11,863 nucleotides of DNA from Bacillota bacterium (GTDB taxonomy: Bacteria > Bacillota_I > Bacilli_A > Acholeplasmatales > Acholeplasmataceae), in NCBI GenBank assembly GCA_027620815.1, contig JAQCDH010000017.1, positions 1-11,863 on the forward strand, read 5' to 3'. The position numbers and the translations under genes are program-made. This document shows positions 5,743 through 11,863 of this stretch, piece by piece. The number at the start of each line of letters is the position of its first letter. Positions within the stretch are counted from its first letter, which is position 1. Under the pieces are notes generated by a model. It had not been told where the DNA came from. It made no database searches and worked only from the letters and a program-made list of their open reading frames with translations.

Positions 5743-6303
5743 TTATATCAGTAAATGATAAATTAAAAATCCATCATAAAATGATTTAACATCAAACCCA
5801 GTGACTTCTTTAAACTTTTCTAAACGAATCATTAAGGTATTTCTATGAATAAAAAGTTCTTTTGAAGCTGTCATCATATTTTGATTATTTTCTAAATACG
5901 CTTTAATCGTATCTAACATATACTGCTGATCATGATATTTTCCCAAAATAAACTTTCTCATACTTGTCATATTCATATGAAGTTTTAGACTTACTAAATA
6001 TTGATTATGAATGACTCCGCGCTTGACGTTCAATTCTTTTTCCACTAATTGATCAAATTGATCAATATGAATAAATAGTGATTTTTCATCTATCGAAGGA
6101 GACATGTATACTAAAAAATCAGATAATAATTCTCCTGATAAATCTTCAAATAAAACTTTTAAATCATCTACATATGTCATATCATACGTATAAATGACAT
6201 GATTTTTATACACGATTTTATTTAATTGTGAAAATTGACTCTCCATGAATGTATCAATGACCACATCGTTGATGTCAATTTGTTTAAAAAGTATATATTT
6301 CAT
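5743..6303 (-). CDS. PucR/CdaR-type helix-turn-helix regulator, short form
   Basis: A 186-residue protein. The C-terminal ~55 residues (about 129-184) are a clear PucR-type HTH: MLDTIKAYLENNQNMMTASK, then ELFIHRNTLMIRLEKFKEVT, then a DVKSFYDGFLIYHLL tail. The FIHRNTL segment is the family signature. The N-terminal ~125 residues match no domain I recognise; full-length PucR/CdaR regulators are usually over 350 residues with GAF or sugar-diacid sensor domains, so this is a minimal form. It lies directly upstream of the transporter ATPase, in the same direction, with a palindrome in the 78-base gap. It may therefore control that gene in response to sugar supply (inference). The ribosome binding site is weak (TAGG, about 6 bases before the ATG). 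Confidence 0.8.
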   Translation of the reverse strand: MKYILFKQIDINDVVIDTFMESQFSQLNKIVYKNHVIYTYDMTYVDDLKVLFEDLSGELLSDFLVYMSPSIDEKSLFIHIDQFDQLVEKELNVKRGVIHNQYLVSLKLHMNMTSMRKFILGKYHDQQYMLDTIKAYLENNQNMMTASKELFIHRNTLMIRLEKFKEVTGFDVKSFYDGFLIYHLLI

Positions 6304-6320
6304 GAGTTACCTATGTTGTT

Positions 6321-6329
6321 ATCTTAACA
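6321..6329 (-). promoter_or_regulatory. Possible extended -10 promoter of the PucR-type gene
   Basis: On the minus strand TGTTAAGAT (6329-6321) reads as TGn plus a -10 of TAAGAT, about 18 bases before the ATG. There is no good -35 at 17 bases, where the suf terminator stem lies. It is plausible because the gene follows a terminator and needs a promoter in this short gap, but the match is modest. Confidence 0.3.
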
Positions 6330-6337
6330 TATTTCTA

Positions 6338-6363
6338 ATAAAAAAAGCGTATTAAATACGCTT
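6338..6363 (-). terminator. Intrinsic terminator of the suf operon
   Basis: AAGCGTAT (minus, 6363-6356) pairs with ATACGCTT (6352-6345) around a 3-base loop, followed by a run of seven T (6346-6340). It begins 6 bases after the sufB stop codon and closes the five-gene suf transcript. Confidence 0.88.
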
Positions 6364-6369
6364 CTTAAA

Positions 6370-7779
6370 TTATCCAATTGACCCTTCCATCTCAAGTTTA
6401 ATGAGTTGGTTAAGTTCAATGGCATATTCCATTGGTAATTCTTTTGCGAAAGGTTCAATAAATCCCATGACGATCATTTCTGTTGCTTCTTCTTCTGATA
6501 AACCACGGCTCATTAAGTAAAAGAGTTGATCTTCACTAATTTTTGAAACAGTAGCTTCATGTTCTAAGAACACATCACTATTTCTAACACTGTTATAAGG
6601 AATGGTATCTGAATATGATAAATCATCTAAAATAATCGTGTCACATTCAACGTGTGCTTTTGCACCTTTTGCTTTTTTACCAAAGTTGACTTTTCCTCGG
6701 TAATTGACTTTTCCACCACCACGTGAAATCGATTTTGAAATGATCGTTGAAGTTGTATTTGGTGCAACATGGATCATTTTAGCACCTGTATCTTGATGTT
6801 GACCTTTACCTGCAAAAGCAATTGAAATGGTTGTTCCTTTTGCATAAGGTTCTAATAAAACACATGAAGGGTATTTCATATTGACATTTGACCCAAGGTT
6901 TCCATCAATCCATTCCATATGTCCATTTTCATAAACAAAGGCACGCTTGGTCACTAAGTTAATGACATTTGATGACCAGTTTTGTATGGTTGTATAACGA
7001 CATGTTGCATCTTTCTTAACAACAATTTCTACGATGGCAGCATGCAAGGAGTCTTTTGTATACGTTGGTGCAGTACACCCTTCAACATAGTTGACGTAAG
7101 CACCTTCATCAACAATGATCAGTGTACGCTCAAATTGTCCCATTTGATCACTATTGATTCTAAAATACGATTGCAATGGTTTAGGAACATGAACGCCTTT
7201 TGGAACATAAATAAACGATCCACCACTCCATACTGCTGTATTAAGTGCTGCATATTTATTATCGTTATATGGAATCATTTTTCCAAAATATTCTTTAACA
7301 AGTTCGGGATATTCTCTAAGTGCAGTGTCTGTATCAACATAAATTACGCCTAAATCTTCAAGTTCTTTAAGTGTACTGTGATACACAACTTCAGATTCAA
7401 ATTGCGTTGAAACACCTGCTAAATATTGACGTTCAGCTTCTGGAATACCGAGTTTTTCAAAGGTGTCTTTAATTTCTTCAGGAACATCATCCCATGATGT
7501 TTCAGCACGTTCACTTGATTTGATGAAATACGTGAATTCGTCAAAATTTATAAATGATAAATCCGGTCCCCAAGTAGGATTAGGAACAGACACAAATTGT
7601 TGATATGCTTTGACTCTTATATCTGTCATCCAAGATGGTTCTTGTTTATATTTTGAGATTGCAATGACGACTTCTTCACTAATCCCTTTAGGAATTGAGT
7701 AGAAAGGCGTTGTTTCAGTTTTAAACCCGAATTGATAATCGCCTACGATTGCATCTATTTTTTTCTTATTGTCATCCAT
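6370..7779 (-). CDS. sufB: Fe-S cluster assembly scaffold protein SufB
   Basis: Core of the SufBCD scaffold on which iron-sulfur clusters are built in the cytoplasm before transfer to target proteins. It has 469 residues, normal for SufB. Conserved segments include YVEGCTAP (231-238), MEWIDGNLGSNVNMKYPSC (288-306), TISKS-like and SRGGGKVNYRGKVNFG (352-367). Cys379 in AHVECD and His407 in LEHEATVSKI have the same 28-residue spacing as E. coli Cys405 and His433, the residues implicated in sulfur transfer and cluster building; Glu406 and Glu408 flank the His. The C-terminus has EDQLFYLMSRGLSEEEA. It is the last suf gene and overlaps the sufU end by 8 bases. A strong AGGAGG site lies 6 bases before the ATG. 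Confidence 0.97.
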   Translation of the reverse strand: MDDNKKKIDAIVGDYQFGFKTETTPFYSIPKGISEEVVIAISKYKQEPSWMTDIRVKAYQQFVSVPNPTWGPDLSFINFDEFTYFIKSSERAETSWDDVPEEIKDTFEKLGIPEAERQYLAGVSTQFESEVVYHSTLKELEDLGVIYVDTDTALREYPELVKEYFGKMIPYNDNKYAALNTAVWSGGSFIYVPKGVHVPKPLQSYFRINSDQMGQFERTLIIVDEGAYVNYVEGCTAPTYTKDSLHAAIVEIVVKKDATCRYTTIQNWSSNVINLVTKRAFVYENGHMEWIDGNLGSNVNMKYPSCVLLEPYAKGTTISIAFAGKGQHQDTGAKMIHVAPNTTSTIISKSISRGGGKVNYRGKVNFGKKAKGAKAHVECDTIILDDLSYSDTIPYNSVRNSDVFLEHEATVSKISEDQLFYLMSRGLSEEEATEMIVMGFIEPFAKELPMEYAIELNQLIKLEMEGSIG

Positions 7780-8209
7780 GTGAAGCCTCCTGTAATGATA
7801 TTAATCCTTTTTCTGCCGCTTTCCAAGATAATGTTGCACATTTAATTCTTGCTGGAAATTGGCTGACACCTGAAAATGCAACGGCATCTTTAAATAGTAT
7901 ATCTGTATTATAAGGTAATCCTTTGATAAGTTCGTAAAACTGCTTGATAATGTCTATTCCTTCTTGAATGGTATGTTTTTCTAGTGCGACAGACATGACA
8001 CTCGCACTTGCACAACATATAGAACAACCACTACCTTCATGAACAATACGTTCAATGATATTTTTTTCAGTAAATAGTTGAATGGTAATTTCGTCGCCAC
8101 AACTAGGATTATTTAAATGAATTAAAAGTCCCTTAGAGTCTGAGATCAGTCCTTTGTTTCTAGGATACTTATAATGATCCATAATGACTTGCCTATATAA
8201 GTCTTGCAT
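7772..8209 (-). CDS. sufU: SufU-type zinc-dependent sulfur transfer protein
   Basis: Accepts persulfide sulfur from SufS by zinc-ligand exchange and delivers it for cluster assembly; in Firmicutes it replaces SufE. It has 145 residues. Zinc ligands are visible: Cys37 and Asp39 in NPSCGDEI, Cys62 in GSGCSICCAS, and Cys124 in RIKCATLSW. Cys65 and Cys66 also lie in the second motif. The N-terminus LYRQVIMDHYKYPRNKG is typical. A GTG at 8215 could extend it by two codons, but it overlaps the GGAG ribosome binding site. The ATG at 8209 has a 5-base spacing and is preferred. It lies between sufS (12 bases upstream) and sufB (8-base overlap), and ends in TGA. Confidence 0.95.
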   Translation of the reverse strand: MQDLYRQVIMDHYKYPRNKGLISDSKGLLIHLNNPSCGDEITIQLFTEKNIIERIVHEGSGCSICCASASVMSVALEKHTIQEGIDIIKQFYELIKGLPYNTDILFKDAVAFSGVSQFPARIKCATLSWKAAEKGLISLQEASHG

Positions 8210-8221
8210 CGTCACTCCTTT

Positions 8222-9421
8222 TTAAGTTTGAAAAAATTGGAAAGCACTGTCAATAACTTCTAATAACTTTATGATATCTTCTTCATCATTATAAATTTGA
8301 AAAGAAACACGTATCGTTGCAGACGTTTGAAATCGTTTTTGAAGTAATTTCGCACAGTGATGTCCTGTTCTAACTGCAATATGATGTTCTGATAAAAACG
8401 ACTGAACATCATGAGCATGGACATTTTTAATATTAAACGTGGTAATGCCGATATCGGCATTAGGATTGTAAATGTGTATGTATGGTCTTGTTTTAAGTTC
8501 ATCAATAAGTATCTTTTGAAGATGTTTCGCATGTTTAAGGATATACTCATGACCAATGTCTTTAATATACCTTAGTGCTGGTGCTAATCCAATGACTTCA
8601 GCAATCGGTGGTGTTCCAGCTTCTAAACGCTCTGGGAGTTCAAAATAGGTTTGTTCATATAAATCGACTTCATCAACCATTCCACCTCCAACTTCAAATG
8701 GGGTTAACTGATTAAGTGCTTCATATTTTCCATATAAAATACCAACTCCAGTTGGACCAAAACATTTATGACCTGAAAAAGCTAAGAAATCACAATCTAA
8801 TGCTTGAACATCAATTGGAATATGTGGTGCTGCTTGAGCTGCATCAACAATGACCAATGCACCTACTTGATGTGCTTTTTCAATAATTGGTTTTAAATGT
8901 GTGACATATCCCATCACATTAGAAACATAGGTTAAAACAACGAGTTTTGTAAGTGATGAAATTTGTTTAACAACTTCTTCTGAATCAATTCTTAGCTCTT
9001 GATCTAAGACGGCATAAGTCAGGGTTGCACCAGTATTTTTTGCAAGTCTTTGAAAAGGAAGAAGAGAAGCACTGTGCTCGAGTTCAGAGGTAATGATTTC
9101 ATCACCAATTTTTAGTAATTTTTCAAAATGATACGCAAGCATGTTCATGCTTTGTGTTGTCCCTTTTGTAAAAATAATCTCTTCTCTTTGATTTGCATGA
9201 ATAAACGCAGCAACCATATCTCTAGATGCTTCATATGCTTGCGTGGTCTCAATCCCTAGCACATAATTCCCACGACCTATATTGACTCCAGATCGCTCAT
9301 AATAATCAATCATGGCATCAAGACTTGTATTTAATTTCAGTGAAGATGCTGCAGAATCTAAATAAACAAGCGATGGATTTTTATCAATCGCTTTGAATCT
9401 GCTCTTTAATGTTGACTCCAT
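8222..9421 (-). CDS. sufS: Cysteine desulfurase SufS
   Basis: PLP-dependent class V aminotransferase-fold enzyme that removes sulfur from cysteine as a persulfide and passes it to SufU. It has 399 residues, as usual (~406). The N-terminus has YLDSAASS (20-27). His116 (SELEHSA) is the expected PLP-stacking residue. VDAAQAAPH (192-200) holds the cofactor-binding Asp. Lys219 in SGHKCFGPTG forms the PLP Schiff base, and Cys356 in RTGHHCA is the catalytic cysteine on the short lobe typical of group II enzymes. RLEAGTPP (265-272) is also present. Its ATG overlaps the sufD stop by one base (TAATG), with AAGGA about 5 bases upstream, so the two are translationally coupled. Confidence 0.97.
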   Translation of the reverse strand: MESTLKSRFKAIDKNPSLVYLDSAASSLKLNTSLDAMIDYYERSGVNIGRGNYVLGIETTQAYEASRDMVAAFIHANQREEIIFTKGTTQSMNMLAYHFEKLLKIGDEIITSELEHSASLLPFQRLAKNTGATLTYAVLDQELRIDSEEVVKQISSLTKLVVLTYVSNVMGYVTHLKPIIEKAHQVGALVIVDAAQAAPHIPIDVQALDCDFLAFSGHKCFGPTGVGILYGKYEALNQLTPFEVGGGMVDEVDLYEQTYFELPERLEAGTPPIAEVIGLAPALRYIKDIGHEYILKHAKHLQKILIDELKTRPYIHIYNPNADIGITTFNIKNVHAHDVQSFLSEHHIAVRTGHHCAKLLQKRFQTSATIRVSFQIYNDEEDIIKLLEVIDSAFQFFQT

Positions 9422-10263
9422 TAAATCCTTTCGTAAATCGTAGTTTCTAATCGGTCTACTAATGCTTGATCATTGATTTCATCTAAAATGGGTTTGATAT
9501 ATCCTTTGATAATCAATTTTTCTGCATCTATTTTTGACAGTCCACGACTTTGAAGGTAATAAAGCTGTTGTTCTTCAATTTTACCAACGGTTGCACCGTG
9601 TCCCGCCTTAACATCATATTCATCGATTAATAAAATAGGGTTCACATCAACTATTGAAAAGTCTGAAAGTATGATGCCTTTTAATGTTTGAAAAGCATTT
9701 GCTTGTTTCATTCCTTTTTCAATTTTCTCAATACCATTGAGTATGACACGTCCATAACCATTAGAAATACCGACATTATACATATCACCATATGAACGTG
9801 GTGCATAATGTGTCATGTGAACATCCACAGTTTGCTGCTGTTGATCATTTGAGACAACGATGGCATTGACCATTGCGCGTGCATTCTCTCCGTTTAAATT
9901 CACTTTCAAATCTGCTTCTAGGTTTTGTGATAAGAATCCTGAAATGACATGTAAATTAGCATCTTTTTGCACTTGAATGGTTTGAGAAATGTTCGTTTTA
10001 AATGATTTTTCTTCCGAAATCAAAACATATTTTACATGACTATTTTGTTTTACATTAAGCGTTAAAACGATTGTTTCAAGATCTTTCAATGATGCTTTAA
10101 ATTCAACAATTAATGTGACTTCACTATTTGATTCCACATTAAATGTATACTCGCTATTTTCTGATAGTGTCATATGTATCGGAGTTTCTATGATTGAATT
10201 TTTAGGTACTGTCAATATGTTTTGATTGAACCAAGCTTGATAGTGATCTAAAAGCTGAATCAT
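9421..10263 (-). CDS. sufD: Fe-S cluster assembly protein SufD, short form
   Basis: Partner of SufB and SufC in the scaffold complex. The C-terminal core is clear: LLIDEYDVKAGHGATVGKIE (211-230) followed by EQQLYYLQSRGLSKIDAEKL (231-250). His222 corresponds to the functional His360 of E. coli SufD. The middle is a beta-helix-like run of alternating hydrophobic strands. At 280 residues it is far shorter than E. coli (423) or Bacillus (437) SufD; most of the N-terminal helical domain is missing. The ATG overlaps the sufC stop by four bases (ATGA), with an AGAGG site 7 bases upstream, and the reading frame has no sign of disruption, so I take the short form as genuine rather than a truncated pseudogene. 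Confidence 0.92.
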   Translation of the reverse strand: MIQLLDHYQAWFNQNILTVPKNSIIETPIHMTLSENSEYTFNVESNSEVTLIVEFKASLKDLETIVLTLNVKQNSHVKYVLISEEKSFKTNISQTIQVQKDANLHVISGFLSQNLEADLKVNLNGENARAMVNAIVVSNDQQQQTVDVHMTHYAPRSYGDMYNVGISNGYGRVILNGIEKIEKGMKQANAFQTLKGIILSDFSIVDVNPILLIDEYDVKAGHGATVGKIEEQQLYYLQSRGLSKIDAEKLIIKGYIKPILDEINDQALVDRLETTIYERI

Positions 10264-11036
10264 TGATTTGCCTCTTTTTCTTCAAAATCAATACCTAACT
10301 CTTCGCGAACCCAGTCATAACCTGATTGGTCAATTTTTGCAATGAGTTCTTGTCCACCTGTTAAAACAATTTTTCCATCAATCATAATGTGAACATGTGT
10401 TGGTTTGATATAATCTAAAATTCTTTGATAATGTGTAATTAAAATGACACCAAATTGATCTTCTTTAATCATATCAGAGACACTATGTCCTACAATTCTT
10501 AATGCATCTACATCAAGACCCGAGTCTATTTCATCTAAAATCGCAAATTTAGGCTTTAACATTTTAAGTTGAAGAATTTCATTGCGCTTTCTTTCTCCGC
10601 CTGAAAATCCTTCATTAAGGTAACGGTGTGCAAGGTCTTCTCGCATTTTTAAATCTTTAATTGCACCTTCATATGACATTGCAAAATCGATAAGATTCAC
10701 ATCTTTACCTGTTGTTGCTCGCATGGCTTGTCTCATAAAATCACTATTCGTGACACCTGGAACTTCAGCTGGATATTGCATCGCTAAAAACAAACCTGCA
10801 CGCGCACGTTCATCGACTTCCATATCAAGGATATTTTCATTATCTAATGTGACTTTACCTTCAGTGACTTCGTATTTTGGATTTCCCATGAGAGCACTTG
10901 CAAGTGTTGATTTTCCTGTTCCATTTGGACCCATGATTGCATGAATTTCACCAGATCGAACGGTTAAATCAACACCTTTTAATATTTGTTTTTCTTCCAC
11001 CGATACGTGGATATTTTTTATTTCTAATGTTGCCAT
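10260..11036 (-). CDS. sufC: Fe-S cluster assembly ATPase SufC
   Basis: Cytoplasmic ABC-type ATPase that drives conformational change of SufBD during cluster assembly; it is not a transporter. It has 258 residues, standard for SufC. Walker A is GPNGTGKST (36-44), Q-loop Gln87 lies in LAMQYPAEVPG, the signature is FSGGERKRNE (144-153), Walker B and D-loop are AILDEIDSGLD (165-175), and the H-loop is His202. The SufC-specific NEGFSGGERKRNE and LDVDALRIV segments separate it from transporter ATPases. It is the first gene of the operon, with an AAGGAGG site 5 bases before the ATG and a promoter at about 11062-11090. It ends in TGA, overlapping sufD. Confidence 0.98.
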   Translation of the reverse strand: MATLEIKNIHVSVEEKQILKGVDLTVRSGEIHAIMGPNGTGKSTLASALMGNPKYEVTEGKVTLDNENILDMEVDERARAGLFLAMQYPAEVPGVTNSDFMRQAMRATTGKDVNLIDFAMSYEGAIKDLKMREDLAHRYLNEGFSGGERKRNEILQLKMLKPKFAILDEIDSGLDVDALRIVGHSVSDMIKEDQFGVILITHYQRILDYIKPTHVHIMIDGKIVLTGGQELIAKIDQSGYDWVREELGIDFEEKEANQ

Positions 11037-11061
11037 GATAGCCTCCTTATGATTCTTTATT

Positions 11062-11090
11062 ATTATAGTATAAAAAGCTGCTTTTTTAAA
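11062..11090 (-). promoter_or_regulatory. Promoter of the suf operon (TTTAAA-17-TATAAT)
   Basis: On the minus strand TATAAT (11067-11062) lies 17 bases after TTTAAA (11090-11085), a moderate -35. Transcription would start near 11055, about 18 bases before the sufC ATG, leaving just the AAGGAGG site in the leader. Confidence 0.6.
11072..11086. repeat. Inverted repeat in the spacer of the suf promoter
   Basis: AAAAAGC (11072-11078) and GCTTTTT (11080-11086) are perfect 7-base arms around one central base. The element lies between the -35 and -10 of the suf promoter, a classic position for a repressor site. It reads toward the plus-strand gene without a clear T-run beyond the arm, so a terminator is unlikely. 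The binding protein is not known. Confidence 0.4.
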
Positions 11091-11116
11091 CTTTTATGCT
11101 AATCTGATACTCACTC

Positions 11117-11145
11117 ATGACATGTATGTTTAAGTATGGTATGAT
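11117..11145 (+). promoter_or_regulatory. Promoter of the divergent membrane-protein gene (ATGACA-17-TATGAT)
   Basis: ATGACA (11117-11122, 5 of 6 consensus) and TATGAT (11140-11145) are 17 bases apart, with TGG just before the -10 (extended -10). The start of transcription would be near 11152, about 26 bases before the ATG at 11178. Confidence 0.65.
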
Positions 11146-11177
11146 GGAAATGTACGAAAAAAATGAAGGGGTCATAT

Positions 11178-11863
11178 ATGGTAGATAACTCTAAATCTAA
11201 ATTACTTGTCATCGAATATAGTGTTATCGTTTATTTGATACTGTTTTTATTCAATTTAGTTTATATGAATATCATGATTACACGACCTGATGAAATTTAT
11301 CTCTCAGATTTACTTTTATGGATTCATATTATATTAATGATTGGCTTTTATATTTATATTAAATTATTTCAAAAACGTAAAGAAGTTGTGTTTATTATTC
11401 ATATCTACAAACGATTTTTATTGATGACTTTGTTATTACATATTGTTTATTTTATTAGTGTTTATTTGCAATCTTATATTTTAATTGATGATACATTGAT
11501 TATTATTAGAGATAAAATATTAAGAGGGAATCCTGCACTCATTTTAGATTTCTCTAGCTATAATTATACGGTTTTATCTTATGTTGTCAGTCTTCTTCAA
11601 AGTGTTAATTCACCGCTTATTCTTCTATTTATGTCTCTTTGGACCATGCGCTTATATTATCAAGCAAGCACCATTCAAGTGATCGAACAACCATTAAAGA
11701 AATACGATTCATTTTTATATAAACTTATGGTTCCAATCTTATGGTTTTTACTCATGATTTCAAGCTTTTTATCAATTAACTTATTAAGTATCACTTATAG
11801 TTTCGTACAATCTTTAGAGATGTTTTTAGGTATTTTACTGTTTATTTTTTCTACAGTTGGATA
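11178..11863 (+). CDS. Unidentified multi-spanning membrane protein (partial, 3' end outside the window)
   Basis: An ATG at 11178, preceded by GAAGGGG with 7 bases spacing, opens a frame that stays open to the window edge (228 codons, no stop). I do not recognise the family. The short polar start (VDNSKSK) is followed by hydrophobic stretches at about 11-33, 46-62, 80-99, 126-153, 183-205 and 212-228, so at least six membrane spans are likely. A basic loop (KLFQKRKEV, 62-70) would face the cytoplasm by the positive-inside rule. Between spans 3 and 4 is a loop with RDKILRGNP (111-119). There is no signal peptidase site. A long first part of a larger sensor, such as a histidine kinase or diguanylate cyclase, or a complete integral membrane protein are both possible. 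It is transcribed away from suf. Confidence 0.7.
   Translation, partial: MVDNSKSKLLVIEYSVIVYLILFLFNLVYMNIMITRPDEIYLSDLLLWIHIILMIGFYIYIKLFQKRKEVVFIIHIYKRFLLMTLLLHIVYFISVYLQSYILIDDTLIIIRDKILRGNPALILDFSSYNYTVLSYVVSLLQSVNSPLILLFMSLWTMRLYYQASTIQVIEQPLKKYDSFLYKLMVPILWFLLMISSFLSINLLSITYSFVQSLEMFLGILLFIFSTVG

Noticed and set aside
6982..7353. Plus-strand frame of 123 codons, Cys- and Phe-rich, inside sufB
   Set aside because: Antisense to conserved sufB sequence; the composition comes from the complement of sufB codons.
8269..8556. Minus-strand frame of 95 codons in another frame of sufS
   Set aside because: Overlaps the catalytic Cys region of sufS in a shifted frame; Met- and Phe-rich shadow without a ribosome binding site.
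10723..10944. Plus-strand frame of 73 codons inside sufC
   Set aside because: Antisense to the SufC nucleotide-binding region; no independent support.
1..11863. Mycoplasma genetic code (UGA as Trp)
   Set aside because: All conserved genes are full length with UGA treated as stop, Trp codons checked are UGG, and sufU, sufC and the ComK-like gene end in UGA.
1..11863. Mobile elements, CRISPR arrays, tRNA or rRNA genes, defence or toxin-antitoxin systems
   Set aside because: No transposase or integrase motifs, regular direct repeats, cloverleaf sequences or paired small genes were found; nearly all space is taken by conserved housekeeping genes.

Overview
The window looks like a piece of chromosome from an AT-rich, wall-less or near-mollicute Firmicute. 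Acholeplasma or a close relative is the best guess. The reasons are the low G+C seen throughout, the Bacillus-like arrangement of a free-methionine-sulfoxide reductase gene before rpsD, the Firmicute order sufC-sufD-sufS-sufU-sufB, and a compact layout with overlapping genes. UGA is a stop here: it ends at least three genes (4076, 7772, 10260), Trp codons I checked are UGG, and all long genes read through without internal UGA. That argues against Mycoplasma or Spiroplasma. An Erysipelotrichia-like host remains possible.

Region 1 (1-1258, plus strand): a GAF-fold methionine-R-sulfoxide reductase, then rpsD (ribosomal protein S4). rpsD has its own sigma-70 promoter inside the end of the upstream gene, a structured leader that folds into nested helices plus a pseudoknot (probable S4 autoregulatory leader), and a hairpin terminator shared with the convergent operon.

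Region 2 (1257-4072, minus strand): a glycolytic operon, pgk > XRE-cupin regulator > HPr-like protein > tpiA. Two of the junctions are TAATG stop/start overlaps. The HPr-like protein keeps the phosphorylatable His and regulatory Ser but has lost the Arg and Pro of the catalytic loop, which suggests a regulatory rather than a sugar-transport role.

Region 3 (4076-6329, minus strand): a PucR-type HTH protein, then a stand-alone sugar-ABC-transporter ATPase (MsmK/UgpC type) with a strong promoter overlapped by a palindrome and followed by a terminator. Right behind the terminator is a small gene with weak ComK-like features and no ribosome binding site.

Region 4 (6338-11090, minus strand): a complete SUF iron-sulfur cluster assembly operon with its promoter and terminator. 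SufC, SufD and SufB form the scaffold ATPase complex, SufS is the desulfurase and SufU the sulfur acceptor. SufD is unusually short.

Region 5 (11100-11863, plus strand): a divergent promoter and the first 228 codons of an unrecognised multi-spanning membrane protein cut by the window edge. I see no mobile elements, tRNAs, rRNAs, CRISPR arrays or defence genes. Apart from the points in the findings, this is an ordinary housekeeping region.
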